Assembly: GCA_026419785.1 (NCBI GenBank)
Contig: JAODTK010005810.1
Location: forward strand, 1 to 64,000
DNA length: 64,000 nt
From: Sclerodactyla briareus
Taxonomy: Eukaryota > Echinodermata > Holothuroidea > Dendrochirotida > Sclerodactylidae
Reading direction: 5' to 3'
This document shows, one piece after another, positions 12,431-23,492 of the stretch. Numbering within the stretch: the first letter of the stretch is position 1; each line of letters starts with the position of its first letter. The notes under the pieces are model-generated. The model saw nothing but the letters and a program-made list of their open reading frames with translations, was not told where the DNA came from and did no database searches. A program made the position numbers and the translations under genes.

Positions 12431-12908
12431 TATCTTAGGAACTAAGTTCGGGCGCTTAACAACGCATCTCAAACTGGAGGATGGCCGCGCGAACTTCGAG
12501 CAGCACACTCTGAATTGACATTGGTCACATAATTTTAGAGTGCATTTCCTGTAGTACAGTTGTAGTAGTTGCGCCCTTATCCCCCCTTCCCAATATATTG
12601 GACACTTTATTGGACACTTAGAACTGGAAAGAGAATCATGCCAATAAGAGGACACATGATATATTGTTACCTTGACTCTTACCAGCATCTGTTTTAAGTA
12701 TGCAGTTTCCTGACGATCCACTTCGAGGCACGAAATTCAGGATCTCGATCATTTGAAAAAATAGTCCCACTTTTCTCTTGGGGAAAAATGATTTTTTCTT
12801 CTTATAAAAAGTAAGAAAGGCATGAAAGACTCTGATTCACACTTTCCAGTGTTCCATAGTTTTTACAATCTGTAGAATTTAAGGACTATCCTTCTTCGTA
12901 AGCTTAGT

Positions 12909-13238
12909 TTATGCATGCTTCGCCTTTGCCCTCTGTAGTTTTTGTCTCCTCCCGCGCCGCTTGTCTACACGTCGCAACCTCGCTCCCTTGGCGTGTAACG
13001 TCTCGGTACTTGGAGGAGAACGAAGATCGTCGCTCCGATCATGAAAAACAGCGCATTCACGCAAAAAGCGTAGAGTATGAGTTGTGTTGCGTCGACGATC
13101 AACCTGTTCATTAGAAACGAGAACATTTAAACTAGTCCGAATAGAAAATGCAACCAATGCAATGTACAATAGGGGAAAACTAGTCAGAAGTACAGTTGCT
13201 AATGCGCGGTACCACGAGAAATAACGAGGCTGTTCCAC
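12909..13238 (-). pseudogene. Unrecognised minus-strand open frame in copy A
   Basis: The frame encodes 109 residues with a hydrophobic stretch near residues 11-35 (rich in L, V, A, I and F) and a very basic C-terminus (KLQRAKAKHA). Copy B has an overlapping frame that stops at the equivalent base (62,104) and shares DRSDDLRSPPSTETL and the same basic tail. Upstream of that shared part the two frames diverge and the similarity spreads over more than one frame, so at least one copy is disrupted. I do not recognise the family. It may be a decayed membrane-protein exon or simply non-coding DNA that stays open by chance. Confidence 0.25.
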
Positions 13239-14524
13239 ATGGAAGACAAAAATGACGTAGAAACTCGAGCCAGAATCGTAAAACCTTTAACATGCACGAC
13301 GAATGAAGCTTGGCGGCGAATTTTCATACTTGGTAGTTATGTTTCCTATGTTGATTGCATGAACCCTATTTGTTTTTTTTGGAAATGTAATTTTAGGTCA
13401 GCAGAGTGAAAGTTGGAACATTTCTGTAAACGTCTAAAGGCTTGGTCTGATCAAGTTGAAATTCACTGTGTAGCGGTCTGACGGGGGTGAGTACAGGAGT
13501 ACAGGGACTCTAGGCTGTTGTTCTTGCCAGCTGGGGGTCATTGCTCGTGAAAAACAGAAACTTGTGAGAATGTACCTGTTGTTCTTGATGAGCTGGTACC
13601 CTTTGTTCTTGTGGCTGGTCATAGGTTCTTAGAAATGAGTCAAGAAACCACTAGGCCTTCTGTCTGACAGTTTCCTGTCGAGTGTCAGGTAAGAAGTGTA
13701 GAAACGTTTGCGAGCTTTGTCGCGGCAGTGTCGTGTTACCGGTTGCCCCAGAAAATAGAAGTGACCCGCTCGTCCATGGCTATCGTGTTCATCATATCTG
13801 TATATCAAAGCTATTTCACGCCCCTGCTCCAAGTTGAAAAAAAAAAAAAAAAACTTCCACCTACCTGTCGGAAAGGATCCGAGTGTGAATCCTACCCCTA
13901 CCCCGATCATCGTTAGCGTGATGCTCTGGTCCGAGCCGTATTGCTGAAGTAACTCCGCCGAAGATCCGAATAAGAGAATATTGGACCAGCCACGGCCAAC
14001 TCCGATAACTATAGGGAGGGAGACAAAAAGAAAGAGAAAATATAAAACACAGTTCTCTTCACCTCGTGGTTTTGGAGGTTGTGATCACGTGCCTTCCAAT
14101 GTTCGTATCTGATCTGCTACCTCGTGTAACTAGGTCAGTCAGTAAATTTCGGCTACAATATGAATGGGTAAGCTGATTTTTTAATGACGATTCCTTTGTA
14201 TCAGGATGTCCTCTTTGAAGGGTAATGGACGTAACACTGAATACAACATGCTAATCTACATCGGGAGATGTTATACGGTGACTGTTCAGAGGATGGAATA
14301 GTCCAATTTTGGTTAGATGAGAAACCATGCCTACCGCTCCTATTGTGCCATATGGAACTGTGTCACCTACTATGAAGTTTTTGCTATCTTATTATTGAAT
14401 TACCATTCGTAGATATTGTTTGCGACTGGTTTTCCTATTTTTTAAACAGTTTGTATCTGTAGCTATTGAACTTTCACCATTTGTACTTCCACGCCAATGA
14501 TTTTCAATTGTGATTCATTCAATT

Positions 14525-14640
14525 TAGCGCATTTTGTGAAGCGCTTTGGAACATGTCCCTGCATGAGAAAGGCGCTTCAAAAACAACAACAATAATAATA
14601 ATAATAACGATAGGCCTAATAATATTAATAATTCGAATTG
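14525..14640 (+). repeat. GCGC stem-loop followed by an AAT-rich tail
   Basis: GAAGCGC at about 14,537 pairs with GCGCTTC at about 14,573 across a short loop, and is followed by AAC and AAT triplets to about 14,640. A stem of this kind followed by a simple tail is a common feature at the 3-prime side of short interspersed repeats in animals. Copy B keeps the stem (63,716-63,758) but has only a trace of the tail. Confidence 0.6.
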
Positions 14641-14808
14641 CTGCCAAGATACGTGGCGCCCCCCATTAGCGCCGCTAGCGAGAGCAGAGTGTTCAAAACT
14701 AAGACGCAATTTGATTATATCCATTACACTATAACCTATTTCCGTTCACCAGAATCGAATTCCTGTAGTCCATTCCTATTACAATCCTATTACCGGGTTG
14801 GGTAGTGA

Positions 14809-15530
14809 CAACTCTTATTCACAATATTAACGCGCGACCATGTATCTACAATGATATATGACAATGTCATACTTCATGACGACATAACATCTGTAGGCTA
14901 TACGGTACTTACGGACACAGCAGAAGATTAGGGCTGGGGCCGGCGAATTGACGCAAGAAAGACGACACTACCACTAAACGAGGTTCATTAATAATGGTGG
15001 AGATTACTTCTCTCATAGGTACCTATCACCGAGCAAGCTAATGCCAGTCTTCCGACCACCTCGAGACGGTGATGATGGTGATGTTTTTAGTAGAATCGCA
15101 ACTCCGGAGCCAAGCTCTCGAAATAGTTATACGAGAGAAAAACCGAAAGGAACGTTGGGTTTCATGAAAATTGATACTAGTACACAGATGTGAACAACCT
15201 GCTCGAGGCACAATCTCCCTTGCAGCACCCACTGGCTCATTCCAACACATCTTTGTGGTATGTGAACTTTGTGGGCAAGAACTCGGATTCGCGGTTGTAT
15301 TCCGCACATTACGGAGGAATCTCTTATGAAACGTGATAGAAATTAGGAAAACACACTTCCATTAACCTGCTGGATGCATAAATGAAGGATCTGAAGTTAT
15401 GTGATGTTTTCGCACACTCCCTGGTACGGTGGCGAGCCACACCCCACTTCCGGAGTGTCCACGTCCAACCTCTGTAATAAATTTAAATTCTTCAACACAG
15501 AGGTTCTAGAAGCGTGGAGGACGAACGTGA
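14809..15530. other. No gene seen
   Basis: This is unique-looking sequence just right of copy A. The short frames on either strand lack recognisable motifs, and I saw no tandem structure or terminal repeats. Confidence 0.5.
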
Positions 15531-15537
15531 AGCGAGC

Positions 15538-15600
15538 GAACTGACAGACAGCCTGAGCTGCTAAAAAATATACAAGAAACGGTTCCGGTCCCCGTTACCA
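15538..15600 (+). repeat. Second copy of the short shared segment
   Basis: It matches 12,369-12,430, starting GACAGACAGCCTGAGCTGCT. The flanks are unrelated to those of the first copy on both sides, which argues for a mobile or recombined fragment and against a larger duplication. Confidence 0.7.
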
Positions 15601-16008
15601 TTGGGTACCCCTCGTCACCTCCCAAGAGACGTTCTCTTTGAAGGTGTATACTTGATTACGTATTTTATCCCATATGCCGTCCATGCCACCCGGGAACAGT
15701 TTTATTGCACGAGGATCATCCACGCCTTCCCGTATCAGACGAGCTCCAGCTCCGCCATCCCTTGTGCCGCTGTTCGATGGCTCCTCGTTCGTCTCATCCC
15801 TAGCTACCGTCAACTGCTGATGGAAGGACGAACCCCTACTCTTTCCACGTCACCGCTCGACGGGTCCACTCGTAACCCCATCGAGGAAGAGACGCTATCT
15901 GCATGGGGGGAAAAACGGGAAACCCCCGCTCCTCGGCTTCGTATTCTTGCTCCCCTCAGGGTTGAAGGAAGCAGGAGAGGGGGACCCCCAGCAGGAACAC
16001 TATGCTGA
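15595..16008. other. GC-rich segment open on both strands, product unknown
   Basis: The plus strand is open for 135 codons (15,601-16,008) and the minus strand for 72 codons (15,813-15,595). The segment is richer in G, C and CpG than its surroundings, which itself lengthens open frames. The minus frame has a plausible soluble composition (GGMDGIWDKIRNQVYTFKEN near its C-terminal end), but I recognise no family and see no convincing splice or promoter context. It could be an exon, a decayed gene fragment or chance. Confidence 0.2.
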
Positions 16009-16009
16009 C

Positions 16010-17690
16010 GTGAAGCGTGAGAGTACCTCCCAGCCTACACTGCTGAGATCATCCCTCGTAGATTACTGCCAACAGCAATACTCACTGTAGGGAGGTTAAT
16101 CGTGAAATAAAGGAAACAATAGAATGGGAGCTCATTGACTGTTTAACGTATCCATTGTAACTTGGTGGTGGGGGGCAAAACGTTTGGTCCGAAATAACAT
16201 GACGGTGATTTCCAAGGTCACTGAAGGTCGAATTGTTTTTTTGTTCTTTTCACACGATCTTCCGAACTCCGTCGGGTTTGAACAAACAAACTTGGTGGAT
16301 GTGGACTGTTGTCGCATTTGTAACTTGGTCGTATTTAACCGCACTTAAGGAATGTGGACTTCATTTGTTCTAACACATGTAGGGCATTTCACAAGACACC
16401 ACACGTCCTGTACTATGTAATGTTAGTTCTTTCTCTAAATATGTCCATGAAGGCTGCCTTTGGCGGTTTACCCCGCCCTGCCATGTCTAGTTCGTCTCGG
16501 ATTCGGTGGAGAGCCGAGTTTTTTGTTTGGAACAATCGATTGTCCAGGTCCGATTTAGTCTTTGAAATTCGAAAATGGACAGTGGGTTCTTAGTCTATTC
16601 CCTAGTTTTTAGCCTGTTCGCGATTAGTGATTCTTAGTTTTTGTTTCGAATCTCGAAAAGCTTGGACGATAAGGGATTGTTGACAGGTTTAGCTTAGATT
16701 TGGGGTTTATACCCGTGGATCGTGGCAGCGTCTCCTCACTCGGTCCAGTGTTGACGATAAGCACTCTCCGTCCTGCAACCACCCAGGGTGCACGTTGGCA
16801 CACACCTACCACACCCCAGACCGCCCTCGCATTACCCCTTTTACATGCTAGTCAAGCGGGGAAGTCGAGGAGACATGTCTAACAGCAGCACTTCGCCCCC
16901 ACACTTGTCGGGGCTTCAATGGGATAGTGGGAGTCCATATGCACCAAGTTTCAGTGAAACTTAGAGAAATATCGCTAGAAATTATGCAAAAGTCGAGCCA
17001 ACCTTGTGCGACCTCGCGACGGCCACCTCGAGCCCATCCAATATTTCTCTTTCGGCGGATACCTCTTCAAATGTTTGGGTCCATCGACCAAAGATTTTAA
17101 TTGGGCTAAATAACGATCAAAGTTTTCCCGAACTGTTGCGGAGACGACCGCGTGGCACAAACCCAAAACCACAATATCTCTGTCCACTAACCGTGCCGCG
17201 GAGGTATTTGACTGGGACTGAATGGTGACTTGTTTCGTACAAATCTAAGATTTTTTTTTTTCACATCATCATAAATCATTCAAATTCGATAATTGAATTT
17301 ATGTCTTGCGCAATATGCCCCCTTGACGTCACGAGAGTAACTAGGTAGCCCTGTGTGATACAGAATCAATCCCGCACATGTATTTTCACCAACCTCGTGA
17401 CCAAAGAACTAACAATGGAATCTGTCTGAAATGAAGATCGGTCCGATATGAAAGAATAATTTCATTAATGAATAATAATTCAATATTTTTCTGTTAAGTG
17501 GGCAAAATATCATCATTCACTGTGTAAAGTAAAGGGCGACCTGTGCATCGTCACTCTGGTTGACGTCATCAGTTTAGGTGAAATTCATCATGTTAAATAA
17601 ATAACTCGAAAAGGAACATGCCCGAATTGCCAAATTTGGTTGTGGGTTTTTTTTTTTTTTTGGCACGCTTCCTCTTCTCATCCGTGCCCT
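16010..17690. other. No gene seen
   Basis: Unique-looking sequence. A short stretch at 16,935-16,990 (CACCAAGTTTCAGTGAAACTT) resembles the opening words of families A and B but is too short to call. The frames found are under 80 codons and carry no motif. Confidence 0.5.
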
Positions 17691-17694
17691 ATGA

Positions 17695-17810
17695 ATCGGT
17701 TACATAAAGGGCGACACACCTACCAAGCGCTCTCACACACACACGTAACACGCATACGTAAAACAAGGCGATAGCCAAAAAGGGTCTCGCCTGGTTGCGC
17801 GAATCGGTGG
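17695..17810 (+). repeat. Family D fragment
   Basis: A CA tract is followed by AAAACAAGGCGATAGCC and then a TCTCGCC that can pair with GGCGA. The same order exists at 4,168-4,290. Only the 3-prime end of the family is present here. Confidence 0.5.
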
Positions 17811-18173
17811 TTTCTACTATTCACAAACAACCAACTATTCCAAGCAGACCATCGTCATTTCCAACGAACATCACATAATTTTCACAATAACACATAGACA
17901 TTTCCTACAGTTCCTGAAGAACTGAACCATTAATTTGACTCTCAATACCGAAGTTCCTCAAATCGCTTTTTTCTTCTCATGCCCCCTCCCCCCTACCTCT
18001 TCTCTCCATAAATACCCAAAGGTGAAAAAAAGTTCTATCGCTCAGTCAACCACTTCTTGACCACAAATCCACTTGAAATCTTTAATCCCTTAGCCCCAGT
18101 CTCATTTGCTTTTAAAATAAAAATTCCTTCATTATTCCATTGCCTTTTTTTTCCAGGCAAGCCAAGACATGCC

Positions 18174-18193
18174 ACCCCCCCCCCCCCCCCCCC
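18174..18193. repeat. Long C run
   Basis: About 19 consecutive C residues. Such a run can form G-quadruplex or i-motif structures and is a likely place for length errors in reads. Confidence 0.9.
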
Positions 18194-18374
18194 TCTAGGC
18201 AGCACATCCAATGAGCTTATAACCGCAGTAAACTTTGTCACAGGAGCTATGTTCTACTCGTTCCTCTGCTTAATTCTAACAGAAGCTCTTATATGATGGA
18301 CTTCATCAAATACATCACATCCACACATCAGAATCCAGCAAAAAATTTTAACGAACCATACCTACTGAGTTTGG

Positions 18375-19085
18375 CGATATTCTTACCAAGTTTGGAAATG
18401 GAATAATTATGCAATTAGGCACTAATGACCTCTACTTACCTTCAAAATGATCAGAATCCAAAAGGTGGATCACATCTACCAAGTTTTGTGAAATCTAACA
18501 AACTTTCAAAACTGGCATAAAATATGCAGATTAGACACATTAAATGCCTCCAGGAACCCCGACTTCACTTTTAAATTTTCGGGAACATGGTAGACCACAT
18601 CCCCAAGTTTCGTTCAAGTCCGACAAACTTGAGAAATTCCTCATACATTATGCAAATAGACCACTTAGGATATTTCAGTCTGGAAATCTAATATTTGTCA
18701 TCTACCTGTCCATCCAGATCCACTGCTAAACTACATCCTGGATCACATCGGTTCTTGCGTATCTTGCTAACAAGAGCTTAAACAATAATTTACATAAATA
18801 AGCAATTTACCCACTTAGTCTGACTTCGTCGCCCAAAATCCAATCAGATCGTGTACACAACCAACCCGTGCTTCACATAAAATTTCGTCATAATCGACCT
18901 CACGGGTTGTGAGAAAACCTGCAAGAAAGTGGTACCACACACACTCACACAACACCACGCACACCACACAGGGACCAAAGTGACCACTAAGTGTCTTCCT
19001 GAATTTCCTTCAGACGAGACAAAAATCACTCCACTAACTTCGTCAGGCGACCCATAAATGAGTCGGGAAACTAACAGCATCATTC
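18375..19085 (+). repeat. Family A repeat, most complete copy
   Basis: This copy includes the left words seen at 1-205, the middle words on TTGCTAACAAGAG and AATCAGATCGTGTACAC, the CA-rich tract (about 18,935-18,975) and the right end with CTGAATTTCCTTCAG followed by ACGAGACAAAAAT. The internal CTGAA/TTCAG pair can form a small stem. There is no open frame of note. It is useful as the reference copy for the family in this window. Confidence 0.9.
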
Positions 19086-19129
19086 AGATGATTCATCGCT
19101 TAAGGATTAAGGTTGGGTCTTGTTATGGC

Positions 19130-20000
19130 GACAATATTACAACCACATTGGCTCAGTAACCACCTCATTGGCTCAGCAACCACCCTCATTGGCTCAAGTA
19201 ACCACCTCATTGGTCAAAAACTACCTCTTCGGCTGACAAACCTCCCACCCCCATTAGCTGCAGGAATTACTTATAGCTCATTAACCCTCGGTGCTCAATA
19301 ACTTCCTCATTGGCTCAGTCACACCTCCTAGCTCCGTGATCGCCTAATATAGCTCAGTAATTAAACCTCATTGATTCAGTACCGACCTCATTGGCTCAGT
19401 AACTACCCCCTCGTTAGCTCATGATCGCCCTATTTTATTTCTCAGTAATTACTGTCATTTATTCAGTTAACCCCCTCATTGGCTCAGTAACTACCTCGTT
19501 TGTTCAACAAATACTCATTGGCTCAATGACTATTTTTAACCCCTCCATCGCTTAGTAACTACTCCATTGGCTTAGAGACTATACCTATGTTTAGAACAGA
19601 ATAAAGAGAGGCATTTATGATATACAATCTAGAGCTTTCCACACTAAATCGCTGGCATGCATAGCCGCTGTGCCCTGGTGTGGATTATCCTCATGCCAGA
19701 GATGATCGTACAGTACTCAACAGATACAGACACTGAATATTCCATAATTACTTCATTTATTCAGTAACACACCTCATTGGCTCAGTACCTACCCTCTCTT
19801 TTGTTCAACAATACTCATCTGGCTCAATGAACTACCTCATCGGCTTAGTAACCTACTCCATTGGCTAGAACTATACCTATTTTTTTTAAGAACAGAATAA
19901 AGAGAGGGCATTTGATGGATATTACATATAGAGCTCAACACCAATAATCGCCGCATCATAGCCTCTGTCCCTGTGTGGGATATCCCATACCCGAGAGATC
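19130..20000 (+). repeat. Two-level minisatellite, about 19-20 bp unit
   Basis: A unit near CTCAGTAACCACCTCATTGG repeats imperfectly about 20 or more times from 19,137 to 19,580 and again from 19,745 to 19,875. Each block is followed by a related spacer starting AGAACAGAATAAAGAGAGG (19,594 and 19,890). The larger cassette of block plus spacer is therefore itself duplicated with a period of about 300. No coding signal is seen. Confidence 0.93.
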
Positions 20001-20114
20001 CATCCTCACTGGATTAACATTTGGAGCGATGCCACTCTCTCGGGCCTACGCACTTATGGGGAACCCCACTTTTATAACCAGTCGAATTGCCCAACTGTCT
20101 AAGCCAAATTTAAT

Positions 20115-20163
20115 TACACACACACACGCGCGCGCGCAGCGCGCGCGCAGCGCACACATACAC
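20115..20163. repeat. Alternating CA and CG tract
   Basis: CA dinucleotides run into CGCGCGCGC, then AGCGCGCGCGCAGCG, then CACACATA. Alternating purine-pyrimidine DNA, particularly CG, is the classical substrate for left-handed Z-DNA. Confidence 0.95.
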
Positions 20164-20400
20164 TTATTCAATCCAATTGAGGACCACCAACAGACCTCAA
20201 ACAAACAGATTGTGTTGTGTGTTTTGGTCTCGCAAGGATAGTAATGGTTGTAATTTATTTGTACAGGGAGGTCCTTGGACAGATAGGATTTTTCGTTACT
20301 AAACAACAGACTGCAGATTGTTTTTTCAAGTTCAGTTTACCACCTTTTCCGAGGACCTATCCCTACCCCCCCCCCTAAGGTGGCAGGGCGCCCTCTAACT

Positions 20401-20434
20401 GCATTTCCATGCATTCCATGCATTCCATGCATTT
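20401..20434. repeat. Short CATGCATTC tandem repeat
   Basis: Three to four copies of a 10-base word close to CATTCCATGC lie head to tail. It is small but exact in the middle copies. Confidence 0.9.
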
Positions 20435-20524
20435 CCTACTGAGGACCGGATTCGGTCCTCGTTGGAAAAAGGTCCTCGGCTGGACGGTTGTGTTTTCATA
20501 TGTCGGGTCCCGACAGATAATTAA

Positions 20525-20705
20525 TACATGTGCACAACACACATCACGCACGCACACGCACGTACGCACACACAACACACGCACGCACACACACACACAC
20601 ACCAACACACACCCACAACCACACCACGCACACACATGCACAACCACACGCACCCCAAACATCACCCACACCATTTACACACTCGCACACACACACAAAG
20701 GAGAC
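20525..20705. repeat. Imperfect CA/CACG-rich tract
   Basis: About 180 bases of CA-rich sequence interrupted by CG and CC steps. The overlapping frames in it are low complexity and not genes. The flanks do not clearly match families A, C or D. Confidence 0.93.
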
Positions 20706-20759
20706 CCCTGAGCAACAACTGGGAAAACCTTTGATAGAAACTGCTGACAGAGAGCAGAT

Positions 20760-23484
20760 CAGCCAATAACTTGAGATCTCTGATACACAAGGCTTCACTT
20801 ATATACACATTACACTCCTCACGTACTTAATGACACCGTCGAATAGATGATCGCTGTCATCTTAGAGCGGCTTGACTTGTCGACGCCCTTTGAAGATGTC
20901 ACAGAGTGTAGCGTTATCGGTGATGAGGATGCATACCATATCCACCCCGTAGAACACCAGCAACCATAGGAATCTGGTTGATCGACGAAGAGGATGAAGA
21001 CGCTGACAGCGCGGACCCGAGAAACCGTCGTCAGGCGGTAGCCGATGTAACCCTCAATTACTACTGCTACTGGTCCGCCTATTACATTGAACGCCGACGC
21101 CAAGGAACCGGATCCAACCTTTCGAACGAGAAGGGAGAAACGACATGGTCAAGACGAATAACATCATGATCAAACCGGGGAGGAGGGAGGGCATTTTTCG
21201 TTGTCATTGATGCCCATTATCAGTTACGTCTCCAGGAGAGCTCATATTGAGCTTTCCTCTCGTAGCTCTTCTGCCTCGCTGGATTTGTTTTACGTGGAGG
21301 GATGAAGGTCGGGGTTCAATTTTGTTAACTCTCCGTTTTGCATTTTACTTATCGCGTAGTACTCACCTAACCTGTGACCCTTCAGGAATGTTAAATAGTG
21401 TCTGACCTTCAACGGATCACTCAGACTTTCTGACTGTTGTTGCGCCGTGCGTGCAAATACTGACCATATAACATCACCGATACCACATTCCATTCTACTT
21501 ATACTCCCAGAGGACATTATATATTTGCGGCTAGCATATTGTCTGTGAAGCGATCAGTGCCGACGACATGCATAGCTATATTCTCCAGTCAACCTTTGAA
21601 TGTCGTTCAACCACCACCGTTACAAACAGTGGAATCCAATATTCAACATTTTTTTCTTTATAATAGAACACACCCAAGAGTGGATGTGGTTCCGAAATGC
21701 CTCATTTTTCCAATGAAATTGGTAGATACACTGTGTTAGCGAGGACAACTGGCAAATATATTTAAATAACTTCACTGTAAAGCATGTTGCCAACCACCAC
21801 TGACATCGAAGGTGTCCCAGCCATTCTCAACAATCCCACTATGTCACCAATAAAATATTGAACCAATGATAAAGAAGATACTCTATTACAGTGAGAACAC
21901 CAGAAATCCATTTCGATCATTTACTAGTTGGACATCATGTACTGGTCATCACTACATTAATGTATTTCACTATTACCACAATTCACTTTCTGCCACAGTA
22001 CATGGCAGTATACAATTAAAAAAATGATAACTGAAAGATAACCTATTAGTCCGATTACTGAAGAAATATATTAGGCGACGTTATTTGTTAATAATAAACA
22101 CATATTAACAAAACATACCACCAACCACCACTTCCAGTAATCCCATTAGTCCCAACGATGCCACCAAACGCGATGACACCATTGATATTTATTCTCCAGT
22201 GGGCGTTTCGATTGCTCGGTTATTTTATGAACAACCGTTACCCTTTGCTGTGAATAGGACAGGTACTTTACTTTTTTCTTTATCTTTCAGAAAAGAAATG
22301 TATCATATGTACTTTGGTACTGATATTTGAGTGGGTTAATTTGGTTTCTGATAATTTCATACTTCTCTGCAAGGGGCAGAGGCCTATCGGTGGTTATAGT
22401 ACATCTCATATAACCCCGGGTGATGGTGACAAGTAGTGGTTGTATCCCCCGCTGCGACATGGAAAGGTAGCAGCTAACAATTAGAGGGTAAACCATCACG
22501 TTTTTTTCGTGAAATTATTTAATGATCGAGCCTGTGGGCTTCGTCCGCCGATGCCCACAGATCGTCGAAACCAGATTGAGCTGTTTCCATCACGACAGGT
22601 AGATAAGCCCTGAAAGTAGAGGACAGTTTTAAATCTGTGTTAGTATTGTAATGACGTTATTCCGTGGTAAGTTGTTAATACGTATACTTCAAGAGAAGTT
22701 ACTAAACGGAGTTCGTTCCCGTTGCGTTCCGGCCGTGGTATACTTACTAAATATAGACCCAACTGTCGCAGTGTATTTGCTTCCTCGAGCTCCTACTATC
22801 GGCGATGGAAGTCCACGCGCCCTCGTTGTTGGCGGACAATAGCCCTCACTCTTGACATGAATTAATTCCCGTCCCATCTGATAGCGCTTATCCATGATGT
22901 GGATATCTCGCCACTATATATACGCGTATCCCTTACTGCTAAAATAACAGGTGTTTTATAGCGCTGTCTTGCAAAAAAAAAGTTCTCGCGTACAGCGCAC
23001 CGATCGACTCCCAAAATAAGTTTCTTCGACATATTCACCTCTCACGGCAGGAGAGTAATACAGTAATCCTGCTTACTGAAGACTGATTCCACGACATTTC
23101 ACGAGTATGCCATCTCATAAACAAATAGCTAGATTACTTGTGGCGCCACTATTGTCATCCGCTGTCTTGTAAAACATGAAATATCCACACTCCTTGCCCT
23201 ACTGAACCTAATCTACAAACCTAATCTACACCCTTAGGTCAACATCGTACAAGGGTATGCTATCTCCAATTTGTGGATTTTTTCCCGTGAATCCCTTATA
23301 TTTGAAAGATTTTTCGATGCCAGCTCCTGTTTCCAGACATAAACCAAAGATACGACATGCGCAAAGCGTATCCTACTGCCATTCTGGTACATTTTCCAAG
23401 CCGCATTTTTTTTTTTAAATTTATAAATATCGACCTACCCGTACAAACTTTTAGTAATGTCACTACATAATGAGGTCAAGGTAC
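20760..23484. other. No confident gene; one short acidic frame
   Basis: This is unique-looking sequence. The plus strand is open at 20,978-21,169 with an acidic start (IDEEDEDADSADPRNRRQAV) and a basic end; I do not recognise it and it may be chance. Two pieces around 21,786 and 22,113 share the word CCAACCACCACT, but I could not extend the match. No terminal repeats or RNA genes were seen. Confidence 0.4.
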
Positions 23485-23492
23485 ATGCCCAT

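Larger units (their letters stand above)
11056..14808 (+). repeat. Duplicated block, copy A, second part
   Basis: The region aligns with 60,610-63,853 in the same orientation. Landmarks include CCTCCAAGTCCACGTCTGT at the left. TTCGCCTTTGCCCTCTGTAG occurs at 12,919 and 62,116. Almost unbroken identity runs over 13,920-14,560 against 63,080-63,770. The match ends after GGTTGGGTAGTGACA at about 14,808. Copy A has extra DNA at about 11,830-12,210 and a short extra segment at 12,369-12,430; copy B has its own extra piece at about 61,440-61,570. Confidence 0.92.

Noticed and set aside
20375-20798. Overlapping His/Thr-rich and Cys/Val-rich frames
   Set aside because: They are translations of the CA-rich tract and have no complexity beyond it.
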